A DNA stretch of 64,000 bases from Rhodocyclaceae bacterium. GTDB taxonomy: Bacteria; Pseudomonadota; Gammaproteobacteria; Burkholderiales; Rhodocyclaceae. Below the pieces are notes generated by a model. It was not told the DNA's origin and searched no databases. It worked only from the letters and a program-made list of their open reading frames with translations. The position numbers and the translations under genes are program-made. Location of the stretch: contig JADJAS010000007.1 of the NCBI GenBank assembly GCA_016704145.1, positions 1,860,001 through 1,924,000 of the forward strand, written 5' to 3'. Numbering within the stretch: the first letter of the stretch is position 1; each line of letters opens with the position of its first letter. This document shows, piece by piece, positions 14,961-24,165 of the stretch.

Positions 14961-17261
14961 ATGGCCATTGCCTTGGCGCAGCGAAATCCCGCCGTGCCGC
15001 TTCCTGAACGTCTCGTCGCACTTCTCAACGAAGTGCGCTGGCTGGTGCTCGGCGCTGTGGGTGTTTATCTCGCGCTGATTTTCGGGGGTTTCGACCCCGC
15101 CGACCCTGGCTGGTCGCATGCCGTTGCCGCCGAGCGGATTGCCAATCCCGGCGGCCGGTTCGGTGCCTGGCTGGCCGACCTGCTGCTGTATTTGTTCGGC
15201 CTGTCGGCGTGGTGGTGGGTCGGCCTGGTGTTCTTTCTGGTGGCCTGGGGCTATCGGCGGCTGAACGTGATATTCGGCGGCGACCGGCGACCGCTGACCA
15301 TCGCCTTGGCCGGCTTCGGCATGCTGCTGCTGGCCAGCAGCAGCATTGAGGCCATGCGTTTCTGGAGCCTGAAGGCGACACTGCCGCTGGCCCCGGGCGG
15401 CATGCTCGGCCTGGAAATCGGCCAGTGGGCGACCCGCTTTCTCGGCTTCACCGGCGGTACCCTGGTGATGCTGACGCTTTCTCTGGCCGGCCTTACCCTG
15501 TTCCTCGGCGTGTCCTGGATCGACGCCGCCGAACGCACCGGCGCCTTGCTCGAGGCCGGCTGGCATGGGGTCGTCGGGCTTTGGCAGCGCTGGCAGGATC
15601 GTCGCTACGGTCGGGGGATCGCCGAGCAGCGCGAAGCCAAGGTCGAGGATGTCCGGCGCAAGATCGAAGAAGCACCGCCCGTCAGAATCCAGCCGCAGGA
15701 GGTCGAGATTCCGCGCGCGCCGAAGGTCGAAGCGCGTATCGAAAAGGAGCGGCAGGCACCGCTGTTTTTCGATGCGCCGGGCGGGGCCTTGCCGCCGCTG
15801 CACCTGCTCGACCAACCGACGCACCGACCGGAAGACCTGCCGGCCGCCGAAACACTGGAGTTCACCTCGCGTCTGATCGAACGCAAGCTCGGCGACTTCG
15901 GCGTCGAGGTGAAAGTCATTTCCGCGCATCCGGGGCCGGTGGTGACCCGCTACGAAATCGAGCCGGCCACCGGCGTCAAGGGCTCGATGGTGGTCAATCT
16001 GGCCAAGGATCTGGCGCGGGCGCTGAGTCTGGTCAGCATCCGCGTCGTCGAAACCGTGCCGGGAAAGTCGTGCATGGCGCTGGAACTGCCGAATCCGCGC
16101 CGGCAGACGGTGCGGCTCGCCGAAATTGTCGGTTCGAAGGCCTACCACGACTTGCATTCGCCGCTGGCCATCTGCCTCGGCAAGGATATCGCCGGCGGGC
16201 CGGTGGTCGCCGACCTGGCCAAGATGCCGCATTTACTGGTGGCCGGCACCACGGGCTCGGGCAAGTCGGTCGGCATCAACGCCATGATCCTGTCCCTGGT
16301 CTACAAGTCCGAGCCGCGCGACGTGCGCATGATCATGGTCGACCCGAAGATGTTGGAACTCTCGATCTACGAGGGCATTCCGCACCTGCTGGCGCCGGTG
16401 GTCACCGACATGAACAAGGCCGCCAACGCGCTGCACTGGTGCGTCGGCGAAATGGAGCGCCGCTACAAGGTGATGAGTGCGCTGGGCGTGCGCAACCTGT
16501 CGGGCTTCAACGGCAAGATCCGCGAGGCGGAGAAGTCCGGCGAGCACATTCCGAATCCCTTCCCGCTGGTGCCCGAGTCGCCGGAGCCGCTGATCACGAT
16601 GCCCCACATCGTCGTCGTCATTGACGAACTGGCCGACCTGATGATGGTGGTCGGCAAGAAGGTCGAGGAACTCATCGCCCGCCTGGCGCAGAAAGCGCGG
16701 GCCGCCGGCATCCATCTGATCCTGGCCACGCAGCGGCCCAGCGTCGACGTCATTACCGGCCTCATCAAGGCCAACATCCCGACGCGTATCGCCTTCCAGG
16801 TCAGCAGCAAGATCGATTCGCGCACCATTCTCGATCAGATGGGTGCCGAGGCGCTGCTCGGTCAGGGCGACATGCTCTACCTCGCGCCCGGTACCGGGCT
16901 GCCGACGCGGGTGCATGGCGCCTTCGTCGCCGACGACGAAGTGCATCGCATCGTCGATCATCTGCGCAAGGTCGCCGCGCCCGAGTACATCGAGGAGATC
17001 GTCGCCGCCCCGGCAGGGGAAAACGCCGAAGTCAGCGATGGTGGCACGGCGAACGATGCCGAATCGGACCCGATGTACGACCAGGCCGTCCAGGTGGTCA
17101 TGCAGACGCGCCGGCCGTCGATTTCGCTGGTGCAGCGCCATCTGCGCATCGGTTACAACCGCGCCGCGCGCTTGATCGAGGCCATGGAGCGCGCCGGCCT
17201 CGTCTCGGCGATGAACGCCGCTGGCAACCGCGAAGTCCTGGCGCCGGATACCCGGGATTAG
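14961..17261 (+). CDS. ftsK: DNA translocase FtsK
   Basis: FtsK pumps chromosomal DNA at the division septum and activates XerCD at dif. The 766-aa protein has four N-terminal membrane spans (about residues 25-195), a short charged linker (200-290), then the alpha/beta motor with Walker A GTTGSGKSVGINAM near 430 and Walker B VVVIDELADLMM near 552. The C-terminal gamma winged helix that reads KOPS sites begins at DPMYDQAVQVV. ATG 14961 starts just before the first span. In many betaproteobacteria lolA follows directly; here lolA is 19.8 kb away. Confidence 0.95.
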   Translation: MAIALAQRNPAVPLPERLVALLNEVRWLVLGAVGVYLALIFGGFDPADPGWSHAVAAERIANPGGRFGAWLADLLLYLFGLSAWWWVGLVFFLVAWGYRRLNVIFGGDRRPLTIALAGFGMLLLASSSIEAMRFWSLKATLPLAPGGMLGLEIGQWATRFLGFTGGTLVMLTLSLAGLTLFLGVSWIDAAERTGALLEAGWHGVVGLWQRWQDRRYGRGIAEQREAKVEDVRRKIEEAPPVRIQPQEVEIPRAPKVEARIEKERQAPLFFDAPGGALPPLHLLDQPTHRPEDLPAAETLEFTSRLIERKLGDFGVEVKVISAHPGPVVTRYEIEPATGVKGSMVVNLAKDLARALSLVSIRVVETVPGKSCMALELPNPRRQTVRLAEIVGSKAYHDLHSPLAICLGKDIAGGPVVADLAKMPHLLVAGTTGSGKSVGINAMILSLVYKSEPRDVRMIMVDPKMLELSIYEGIPHLLAPVVTDMNKAANALHWCVGEMERRYKVMSALGVRNLSGFNGKIREAEKSGEHIPNPFPLVPESPEPLITMPHIVVVIDELADLMMVVGKKVEELIARLAQKARAAGIHLILATQRPSVDVITGLIKANIPTRIAFQVSSKIDSRTILDQMGAEALLGQGDMLYLAPGTGLPTRVHGAFVADDEVHRIVDHLRKVAAPEYIEEIVAAPAGENAEVSDGGTANDAESDPMYDQAVQVVMQTRRPSISLVQRHLRIGYNRAARLIEAMERAGLVSAMNAAGNREVLAPDTRD

Positions 17262-17326
17262 GCGGGTCAGACATCCCGGGAAGAGTTGCTGGCAACAATC
17301 CAGTAGCCGATTGCCGACGCTTGCCA

Positions 17327-17356
17327 TTGACCGCGCGGACTCCGCTCGGAGATACT
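17327..17356 (+). promoter_or_regulatory. Candidate sigma-70 promoter of the moxR-bat operon
   Basis: TTGACC (17327-17332) and GATACT (17351-17356) form -35 and -10-like hexamers separated by 18 bases. They lie in the 129-base gap between ftsK and moxR, 35 bases ahead of the moxR ATG. Each hexamer differs from consensus by one or two bases. No other promoter-like pair is evident in the gap. Confidence 0.4.
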
Positions 17357-17390
17357 CTTAGCGGTACCCTCGACACAGCAGAGTTCTGAC

Positions 17391-18383
17391 ATGACTGTAG
17401 ATATTGCCAGCATCACCGAGGACGTGCGCAGGGAAAGCGCGTTCGTCCAGCAGATCACCGCGGCCATCGAGACGGTCATCGTCGGTCAGAAGTATCTGCT
17501 GGAGCGCATCCTGGTCGCCCTGCTGACCAATGGTCATATCCTGATCGAGGGCGTGCCCGGCCTGGCCAAGACGAAGATCGTCAAGAGCCTGGCCAGCCTG
17601 ATCGATGCGCGCTTTCAGCGAATCCAGTTCACGCCCGACCTGCTGCCCGCCGACCTGATCGGCACGCTCATCTACAACCCGCGCGAGGGAGCCTTTGCCA
17701 CACGGAAGGGGCCGATCTTCGCCAATATCGTGTTGGCCGACGAGATCAACCGGGCGCCGGCCAAGGTGCATAGCGCGCTGCTGGAGGCCATGGAAGAGCG
17801 GCAGGTCACCATCGGCGACACGTCTCACCCGCTGGAACAACTCTTCCTCGTGCTGGCCACCCAGAATCCCATTGAACAGGAAGGTACGTATCCGCTGCCC
17901 GAAGCGCAGATGGATCGCTTCATGTTGAAGATTGTCATTACTTACCCAGCCCGCGAAGAGGAGCAGCAGATCATGAGGCGCGCCGCCACTGCTGACTTTG
18001 CGGCATTGCCAGCGGCGCGGGTTCATCCCGACGACATCCTGCGCATACGCGCTGTGGTGACCTCGATCCATCTTGATGAGAAGATCGAAAAGTACATTCT
18101 CGATCTGGTGCTTGCCACTCGTGAGCCGACTCGTTACGGCTTTGCGGACTTGGCTCGCCATATCGCCTATGGCGCTTCGCCACGCGCCAGCATCAATTTG
18201 ATGCTGGCTTCCAGAGGCATGGCTTTCTTGCGGGGGCGGGCGTACGTGGTTCCGCAGGACGTGAAGGATATTGCCCCGGATGTGCTCAGGCACAGGATCA
18301 TCCAGAGCTATGAGGCGGATGTGGAGGGGGTGACCACCGATGCCATTGTTCAGCGCCTCCTGACGGATACCGAGGTGCCTTGA
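17391..18383 (+). CDS. MoxR-family AAA+ ATPase
   Basis: MoxR ATPases act as chaperones that, with von Willebrand factor A (VWA) partners, mature or activate protein complexes, often in the envelope. The 330-aa protein has the MoxR-type Walker A GVPGLAKTKIVKSL near residue 48 and Walker B VLADEINRAPAKVHSALLEA near 115. Sensor 1 is VLATQNPIEQEGTYPLPEAQ and the C-terminal lid follows. It opens a seven-gene run with DUF58 and Bat-type genes, with zero to two bases or short overlaps between most of them, so one transcript is likely. Confidence 0.92.
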   Translation: MTVDIASITEDVRRESAFVQQITAAIETVIVGQKYLLERILVALLTNGHILIEGVPGLAKTKIVKSLASLIDARFQRIQFTPDLLPADLIGTLIYNPREGAFATRKGPIFANIVLADEINRAPAKVHSALLEAMEERQVTIGDTSHPLEQLFLVLATQNPIEQEGTYPLPEAQMDRFMLKIVITYPAREEEQQIMRRAATADFAALPAARVHPDDILRIRAVVTSIHLDEKIEKYILDLVLATREPTRYGFADLARHIAYGASPRASINLMLASRGMAFLRGRAYVVPQDVKDIAPDVLRHRIIQSYEADVEGVTTDAIVQRLLTDTEVP

Positions 18384-19289
18384 TTGATATTTCCCGAGTA
18401 CCGTCAGGAAGAACAGATTCCCGCTCGGCAGCGGGATGCGACCCGCTTGAGGATATGCACTTCGCGGTGGGTTGATAGCATCTTCGCTGGCGAATATCGT
18501 AGTGCGTTTCGGGGGCGCGGCATCGAATTCGAGGAAGTGCGGGAATACCAGCCGGGTGACGATGTTCGCGCGATCGACTGGAATGTAACCGCACGAACCG
18601 GCCGCCCGTTCGTCAAGCGATACATCGAGGAACGGGAGATGACGGTAATGCTTCTGGTCGACCGATCCGCATCGCTTGCCGCATCGCGTGCGCAAGGAAC
18701 CGCGGCGCGGGTAGCCCTCGACATCGCCAGGTTGCTGACACTTGCGGCAAGCCGTAGCAATGACCGTGTCGGACTTGTCGCATTCGCTAACCGTGTCGAG
18801 AGCTTCGTTCCTCCTGGCAAGGGACTTCGGCATGCCCGGAGAGTTTTTGCCGAGTTGGCTCGTACCCCCGAGGGCTGTGGCACCGACCTCGCGGCTGCTC
18901 TGGAGTTCTTTGGGCGGGTGCAGCGGCGGCCGTGCATCGCCATCATCATTTCGGATTTTCTGGCATCCGATTTCGCGCTTCCCCTGGCGTCGGCTTCCCG
19001 ACATCACGACCTCGTCGCGATCGTCGTAACGGACCCTCTCGATGGGCAGTTGCCTCGCGTTGGGCTGGTCGAGGCGATCGATCCAGAATCTGGCCTGAGG
19101 CGAACAATTGATCTGGATGCCGCCACAACACACGCCATGCATGAGGTTCAGGTTCTGCGGCGACGTGCCGAACGCCAGCGAAACTTCAAGATCGCCGGCG
19201 TCGACTTCCTCGAGATCGGACTGAATGATTCGCCAATGAAGGCATTGGCGAGCTTTTTCCTGCGCCGGGCCTCGCGCAGGTATCGCTGA
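18384..19289 (+). CDS. DUF58-domain protein (VWA-like MoxR partner)
   Basis: The 301-aa protein has the DUF58 signature FRGRGIEFEEVREYQPGDDV-RAIDWNVTARTG near residue 50. A VWA-like fold follows with a MIDAS-like DRSAS (LLVDRSASLAAS) near 93. DUF58 proteins are the usual adaptor encoded beside MoxR. No membrane span or signal peptide is evident, so it is probably cytoplasmic. The start is TTG 18384, immediately after the moxR stop; a later start is possible but would begin inside the conserved region. Confidence 0.88.
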   Translation: MIFPEYRQEEQIPARQRDATRLRICTSRWVDSIFAGEYRSAFRGRGIEFEEVREYQPGDDVRAIDWNVTARTGRPFVKRYIEEREMTVMLLVDRSASLAASRAQGTAARVALDIARLLTLAASRSNDRVGLVAFANRVESFVPPGKGLRHARRVFAELARTPEGCGTDLAAALEFFGRVQRRPCIAIIISDFLASDFALPLASASRHHDLVAIVVTDPLDGQLPRVGLVEAIDPESGLRRTIDLDAATTHAMHEVQVLRRRAERQRNFKIAGVDFLEIGLNDSPMKALASFFLRRASRRYR

Positions 19290-19290
19290 C

Positions 19291-19869
19291 ATGAAAAGCC
19301 GATTGGTGTTCGCGGCGATCGCGCTGCACTTCGCCATGGCTGCCGCGTTGGCATCGTCCGTGACGACATCAGATAATGGCGAGGGCGGCCTTCGCGACGT
19401 GAGGGGCATCGCTCTCGAGGAAAGGCTTCTGCCGTTTGTCCTGACGGGAGGGCTGTTGATCCTGGCGATTACCGTCCTTGCGCTATCGCGAAGACATGCC
19501 CGACGCCGCCTGGGCACACCGACGGTTTGTTTGCCGGCGAGAAGCTCCGGCCCTGACGAAATCGAACTACTGCGCAAGGCGATCGGTGACCGGCAGCGTT
19601 CGCGTCGATCCCTTGTCATTGAACTGGATCGCATCGTCAGAGCCAGACTTTCCGTCGCCACGAACATCCACGCCGGGCAGTGCTCGTCGACGGAGCTGGC
19701 TCGTGGCTTGGCGCCGTACCTCGACGAGCAAATGCGAAACGACGTTCGCGGTTTTCTCGAGTTTCTTGATCGCGTGAAATTCGCTGGTCATGAACCTGAC
19801 CCGATTGAAGCCGGCATGGCGTTCGATATCTCGGAACGGCTCGTCAACACAATCTCGGCAAAGTCCTGA
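19291..19869 (+). CDS. DUF4381-like membrane-anchored protein of the Bat operon
   Basis: This 192-aa protein has an N-terminal signal-like segment (residues 5-22), a short extracytoplasmic stretch, one membrane span (LPFVLTGGLLILAITVLAL, about 47-66) and a helical cytoplasmic domain. The tail has LARGLAPYLDEQMRNDVRGF and FLDRVKFAG, resembling the DUF4381 proteins encoded between DUF58 and BatA genes. Function is unknown; position suggests a scaffold for the MoxR-VWA complex. It starts one base after the DUF58 gene ends. Confidence 0.55.
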   Translation: MKSRLVFAAIALHFAMAAALASSVTTSDNGEGGLRDVRGIALEERLLPFVLTGGLLILAITVLALSRRHARRRLGTPTVCLPARSSGPDEIELLRKAIGDRQRSRRSLVIELDRIVRARLSVATNIHAGQCSSTELARGLAPYLDEQMRNDVRGFLEFLDRVKFAGHEPDPIEAGMAFDISERLVNTISAKS

Positions 19870-19870
19870 C

Positions 19871-20866
19871 ATGAGGTTTCAAGCCCCGGTGTTTCTGGTG
19901 CTGCTCGTTTTCCTGCCTTGGTTTTGGGCCAACCCGGGCCGCGGGAAAGCCGCCGAAGCCATCGCTTGGCCGTGGGGTGCCGGGCTCTCTTCGCTGCCCG
20001 AGACCCTGCGAACCCGGCTGGCCCGCAAGCTGCCATGGCTTTCCTTGCTTTCATTCGCGCTCGCCATCCTGGCCCTGGCTCGTCCGCAACTCGTGGAGCG
20101 GGAGATCAGGACTCGCACCGAGGGAGTCGAATTGGTCGTGGCCATCGATCTGTCAACCAGCATGTTGGCCGAGCCACGGAATATGCCTCTTCCGAGGAAG
20201 AACCGGCTTGCGATCGCCAAAGAGGTGCTGTCCGGGTTTCTTGAACATCGCCCTGGCGATCATATCGGTTTGGTCGCCTTTGCAGGACGCCCCTATGCGG
20301 CATCCCCCTTGACATCGGATCACGCGTGGCTTCGTGACGTTGTGTCGGGCCTGCGAGCGGGTATTGTCGAGGATGGAACGGCGCTCGGCGATGCCATTGT
20401 TTCCGCCCTGCGCCGCCTGCGTGGGCGTAACGCGTCGAGTCAGGCCATTATCTTGATCACCGATGGACGCAACAATGCCGGAGAGATCGATCCCGTCGTC
20501 GCGGCGGCTGCCGCGAAGGCATTGGGTGTGCGCGTGCACGCGATTGGTGTCGGTAGCCGTGGGCCGGCTGTCGTTCCGGTCGAGAATCCGCTGGGGGGCG
20601 TTCTGTTCCGCGACGTCGAACTCGACCTCGACGAAGCGGAGTTGCGCGATATCGCGAGTGTTACGGGAGGACGCTACTTTCGTGCCGAGGATCGAGAGGT
20701 GCTTGCGGACGTGTTTCGGACCATCGACCGGATCGAGCGGCGATCATTCGAGGATACTGTCCATTTAAGCCATCGCGAACTGTATCCGGTGTTGCTGCAG
20801 CTAGCTCTGGTTCTCGCCATCGTGGAGTTGGTCTTGCGCACTACCTGTTTGCGGCGGGTACCTTGA
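19871..20866 (+). CDS. BatA-like VWA-domain membrane protein
   Basis: The 331-aa protein has N-terminal membrane segments (about 5-20 and 55-75), a VWA domain (about 90-290) with the MIDAS motif DLSTSM and later DGRNNAGEID, and a C-terminal span. BatA-type proteins face the periplasm and are thought to hold partner proteins through the metal-ion site. ATG 19871 begins one base after the previous stop; the frame stays open upstream but the extension is out of family. It is paired with a second VWA gene, as in classical Bat operons. Confidence 0.87.
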   Translation: MRFQAPVFLVLLVFLPWFWANPGRGKAAEAIAWPWGAGLSSLPETLRTRLARKLPWLSLLSFALAILALARPQLVEREIRTRTEGVELVVAIDLSTSMLAEPRNMPLPRKNRLAIAKEVLSGFLEHRPGDHIGLVAFAGRPYAASPLTSDHAWLRDVVSGLRAGIVEDGTALGDAIVSALRRLRGRNASSQAIILITDGRNNAGEIDPVVAAAAAKALGVRVHAIGVGSRGPAVVPVENPLGGVLFRDVELDLDEAELRDIASVTGGRYFRAEDREVLADVFRTIDRIERRSFEDTVHLSHRELYPVLLQLALVLAIVELVLRTTCLRRVP

Positions 20867-20867
20867 C

Positions 20868-21827
20868 ATGACCTGGGCCGAGCCTGCCAACGCCTGGTTG
20901 TTCCTGCTGGTGTTGCCGGCCATCGGTCTGGTTTGGCGCTCCACACGGATCAGGCGGCAATATCTGGTGCTCTTGACGGGCCGTGGTAGCCAGGCGACAA
21001 GTGCCGACAAGGTTGCGTTGGTCGTGTTGACATTGGTTTTCATCTTGGTTGTTCTGGCGCTATGCAGGCCACAATGGGGCCATGTGGATATTCCTCGTGA
21101 GAGCCGTGGCCTGGATATTCTTGTCGCTCTCGATGTGTCGCGCAGCATGCTCGCGGACGATCTGTCGCCCAATCGTCTCGAGGCCGCCAAGCATTCGCTC
21201 AACGGAATGGTTTCGCGGCTCGACGGCGATCGTATCGGTTTGGTGGCATTTGCGGGGAGTGCATTTCTCGTTTGTCCGTTTACTCAAGACTATGCTGCGT
21301 TTTCCTCGATGGTCGAAGAAGTTTCCACGCAAACCGTGCCCAAGGGTGGCACGTCGCTGGAGAGCGCCGTCGACGAGTCACTTCGGGCATTTGGTGTTTC
21401 CACGACGCCGGCCAAGGCACTCATTGTGATCAGCGACGGAGAAGACCACACCGGTGATCTTGAGACGGCCGCGACCCGATTGAGCAAGGCCGGGATTACT
21501 GTATTCGCCATTGCCGCGGGAACTGCCCAGGGCGCCATCATCCCTCTCGGGAACGGCGATTTCGTGCGGGATGCGAAAGGCACGCCGGTCGTCAGCCGCC
21601 TGCGGAGCGGCGGGCTGGATGCTCTCGTGACACGGACCGGTGGATATCGCGTGATGCTTGGCGCGGAAGCGCGGGGAGCGGAGAGAATCTACGCTGACGT
21701 TTCAGCGAGCCTGGAGAAGACGGTCTTTCGGGGCGCGAGGCAACAACCCGTGGAGCGATTCCAGTGGCCGCTGGGTCTGGCGATTCTGTTGCTGTTGTTC
21801 GAACGCTGGGCAAGGCGCCGGCGATGA
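20868..21827 (+). CDS. BatB-like VWA-domain membrane protein
   Basis: The 319-aa protein repeats the BatA architecture: two N-terminal spans, then the conserved LALCRPQWG lead-in, VWA MIDAS DVSRSM near residue 94, a SDGEDHTGDLE metal-site loop, and a C-terminal span (LGLAILLLLFERWARRRR). It starts one base after batA and its stop overlaps the TPR gene by four bases (ATGA). BatA and BatB are expected to form a heteromeric inner-membrane complex with the MoxR ATPase. Confidence 0.88.
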   Translation: MTWAEPANAWLFLLVLPAIGLVWRSTRIRRQYLVLLTGRGSQATSADKVALVVLTLVFILVVLALCRPQWGHVDIPRESRGLDILVALDVSRSMLADDLSPNRLEAAKHSLNGMVSRLDGDRIGLVAFAGSAFLVCPFTQDYAAFSSMVEEVSTQTVPKGGTSLESAVDESLRAFGVSTTPAKALIVISDGEDHTGDLETAATRLSKAGITVFAIAAGTAQGAIIPLGNGDFVRDAKGTPVVSRLRSGGLDALVTRTGGYRVMLGAEARGAERIYADVSASLEKTVFRGARQQPVERFQWPLGLAILLLLFERWARRRR

Positions 21828-22627
21828 TTCCTCGTCCAAGCGTCGTCGTTTCGCTGTTGGTATTTCTTGCGGGGCTCGGCATGGCCTTTCGCCACGACAT
21901 GGGAAATCTCGCCTGGCGCCAAGCCAGACAGTCCCTGATCGCGGGGGATCCGGCTGAAGCGGAACGGGTTCAACGCGGCGCGATGCTCATGGATGGCGAC
22001 CGCGCACGGCTTGCCATCGCAATAGGCGTGGGTTGGTATCGCCAGCAACGATTTGACGAAGCAGAACGGCAATTCGCGGTTAGCACCACCTCGGCCCGGC
22101 CGGAACTCGTGTCGGCGGCGCACTTCAACCGGGGCGACAGTTATTTTCGGCGCGCCGAACAGGTGGCGGAAACCGATGCGGGCGCGACCCGCCTTCTCCT
22201 GCGTGCCGCCACGGCTGACTTTGAGAAGGTACTGTCGCTCGAGCCAAATGCAGGCGATGCCATCTCCAATCTGAGACTCAGTCAGGAACGGCTGGCAAGG
22301 CTGGAAACTGCTGCGACTCCTCCGGCGTCTCGATCAATGGATCATTCATACCAGAATTCATCACGGGCTGCCTCCGGTAGTTCACGAACTCAAGAGGGCC
22401 TGGGCAGGCAACGCGGCAGGGGAGACCCCAATTCCGCGGCTAGGACAAACGCTTCCTCGAAGGACAACACCGAGGCTCATGAAGCGCTAGGCAGATCACA
22501 TCGCGACCTGACACGCGATGAAGCAGAGCGGCTGCTTGACGAGTCGCGCGGTCGTGAGGGAATATCCGGCTCCATCGTCGGCGATCGACGCCGAACCGGC
22601 CGCGAAGCACCGGAAAAGGATTGGTGA
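21824..22627 (+). CDS. BatC-like tetratricopeptide protein
   Basis: This 267-aa protein begins with a membrane or signal segment (SVVVSLLVFLAGLGMAF). It has TPR-type helices such as GDPAEAERVQRGAML, QQRFDEAERQF and LRAATADFEKVLSLEPNAGD (about 40-155), followed by a low-complexity polar tail rich in Ser, Arg and Gly. BatC proteins have this layout and bind partners in the periplasm. The ATG overlaps the batB stop. The base composition of the tail looks less GC-biased than flanking housekeeping genes. Confidence 0.72.
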   Translation: MIPRPSVVVSLLVFLAGLGMAFRHDMGNLAWRQARQSLIAGDPAEAERVQRGAMLMDGDRARLAIAIGVGWYRQQRFDEAERQFAVSTTSARPELVSAAHFNRGDSYFRRAEQVAETDAGATRLLLRAATADFEKVLSLEPNAGDAISNLRLSQERLARLETAATPPASRSMDHSYQNSSRAASGSSRTQEGLGRQRGRGDPNSAARTNASSKDNTEAHEALGRSHRDLTRDEAERLLDESRGREGISGSIVGDRRRTGREAPEKDW

Positions 22628-24012
22628 GCGTGAACCGATTCCTGCTGATGATCCTGCCGGGAATCTTCACCGCTGCTGTCGCTGCTCCCGACGCCGTCGA
22701 GCAGCAGGTGTTGCCGCGGTTTGCCGATATTCCCAGGCTGGAAATTCACCCGGTCAAGACCCGGATGTACGTTGGAGAGGTCGCGGCTCTTGCGGTCGCC
22801 CTTGTGGTTGAACCATCGATGGTCCGGAACATTCAATATCCTAGGCTGGCCGATGCCTGGTTCCGCATGGACGCTTTTTCTGCGCCGCAGCAGAAAGTTG
22901 CCTCAGCCGACGATGGTGAGAGCGTTGTCTTCGAGTTCAATACCTTGCTTGTTCCACTCAAGGCCGGTGAGTACCGCCTTGGCCCGGCGGAAATTGGTTT
23001 CGATGCCCGTGCCGCCGCCTCCGGTGCTTCAGCCTTTTTTGGCGGCGGGGACTTCAAGTCCACCCGGCTTTACTCGGCGCCGGTGCCGCTGACCGTGCTT
23101 GACCCGCCTGTGCGAGGACGACCGGTTGGTTTTGGCGGCACCGTCGGGGAATTCAGCATTATGCGACGGGTAGATCACGGAACGTCGCAAGTCGGCAATC
23201 CCGTTACAGTGGCCACAAGAATATCGGGTGTCGGAAAATTTGACACCATCGAATGCCCGGTGGTGACGTTGCCTGGTGTGCGTGCTTATCCTCCTGTGCG
23301 CCGTTCCAGCGAGAAAGGTGTTTCATGCACGCAGGTTATTGTGCCTGCCGTTCCCGGGCGGCTGCGTATTCCCCCGGTCGGCATCGCTTTTTTCGATCCC
23401 AACCGCGAGCACTATCGAACGGCACTGACCGCCGAGGCCACGCTTGAGATTTCCCCCCCCATGGATCTGCCTCCCGCCGTGCAAGAACCCGCAATCGGCG
23501 TTTCGGCAGACCATCGACTTGCGCCAACCCCAGCGGGTTTCAAGTGGTGGAAAGTGGCGCTGCCGGCGGTGATCACCTTGGCGCTCATTGCGCTGGCAGG
23601 CTTGGTCTACAGGCGTCGTCGGGTCACCGATGGGCAAACGGATGAATTGCCCGCGAATGCCGGCCCGGCGGCGAACCACGTTTCGGCATGGCTTGCGACT
23701 GCCGAGAATGCCCTTGCCAGGAATGATCTGGAGAATGCATGTACAGCGGCGTTTCGTGTCCTTCAGCATCATATTGCAGCGCGTTATGGCGGACATGCAT
23801 TGTCCATGACGGGCAATGTCGCTAGCATCGCGATGCGCCAAGTCGGCGTCGAGCAAGCGGAAATATCCATGTTGACGAGCTATTTTGATTATCTCGATTC
23901 AGTGCGTTTTGGACGGACACCGCCATCGGCCGACACCTTGGGCAAGATTCTGGATCAATTGCGGGCTGGCGCCGCGGTGCCCAGACAACCTCGGTCGGCG
24001 AGGAATGTGTAA
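22624..24012 (+). CDS. BatD-like protein
   Basis: The 462-aa protein has a signal peptide (LLMILPGIFTAAVAAPDA), a large periplasmic beta-rich region with MYVGEVAALAVALVV, VGNPVTVATRISGVG and PAVPGRLRIPPV, and a span near residue 310-330 (VALPAVITLALIALAGLVY). A cytoplasmic helical domain of about 120 residues completes the BatD layout. GTG 22624 overlaps the preceding stop, favouring it over TTG 22621. It is the last gene of the moxR-bat run; the next gene has its own promoter-like element. Confidence 0.75.
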   Translation: MSVNRFLLMILPGIFTAAVAAPDAVEQQVLPRFADIPRLEIHPVKTRMYVGEVAALAVALVVEPSMVRNIQYPRLADAWFRMDAFSAPQQKVASADDGESVVFEFNTLLVPLKAGEYRLGPAEIGFDARAAASGASAFFGGGDFKSTRLYSAPVPLTVLDPPVRGRPVGFGGTVGEFSIMRRVDHGTSQVGNPVTVATRISGVGKFDTIECPVVTLPGVRAYPPVRRSSEKGVSCTQVIVPAVPGRLRIPPVGIAFFDPNREHYRTALTAEATLEISPPMDLPPAVQEPAIGVSADHRLAPTPAGFKWWKVALPAVITLALIALAGLVYRRRRVTDGQTDELPANAGPAANHVSAWLATAENALARNDLENACTAAFRVLQHHIAARYGGHALSMTGNVASIAMRQVGVEQAEISMLTSYFDYLDSVRFGRTPPSADTLGKILDQLRAGAAVPRQPRSARNV

Positions 24013-24089
24013 GGAATTCTTTACACATTGTGCGCAAGATCGTAGCGGCAGCTATTGATAATCTATGGTATTCATATGGTTACAAGGTT

Positions 24090-24105
24090 TGGCGCGACTA
24101 TTGCA
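24090..24105 (+). promoter_or_regulatory. Sigma-54 (-24/-12) promoter
   Basis: TGGCGCGACTATTGCA matches the RpoN consensus TGGCACG-N4-TTGCW at all but one position. Exactly ten bases separate the invariant GG (24091-24092) from GC (24103-24104). It lies in the 153-base gap after batD, 61 bases ahead of the ATG at 24166 and its GGAGGA ribosome site. It suggests activator-dependent expression of the secreted-protein genes. RpoN control is known for PEP-CTERM loci through the PrsK/PrsR pair; neither is in this window. Confidence 0.7.
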
Positions 24106-24165
24106 TGGTTCCACACGCTTGCATTCCGGTTGGGATGCCAATTGTGTACGGGAAAGGGAGGAATC

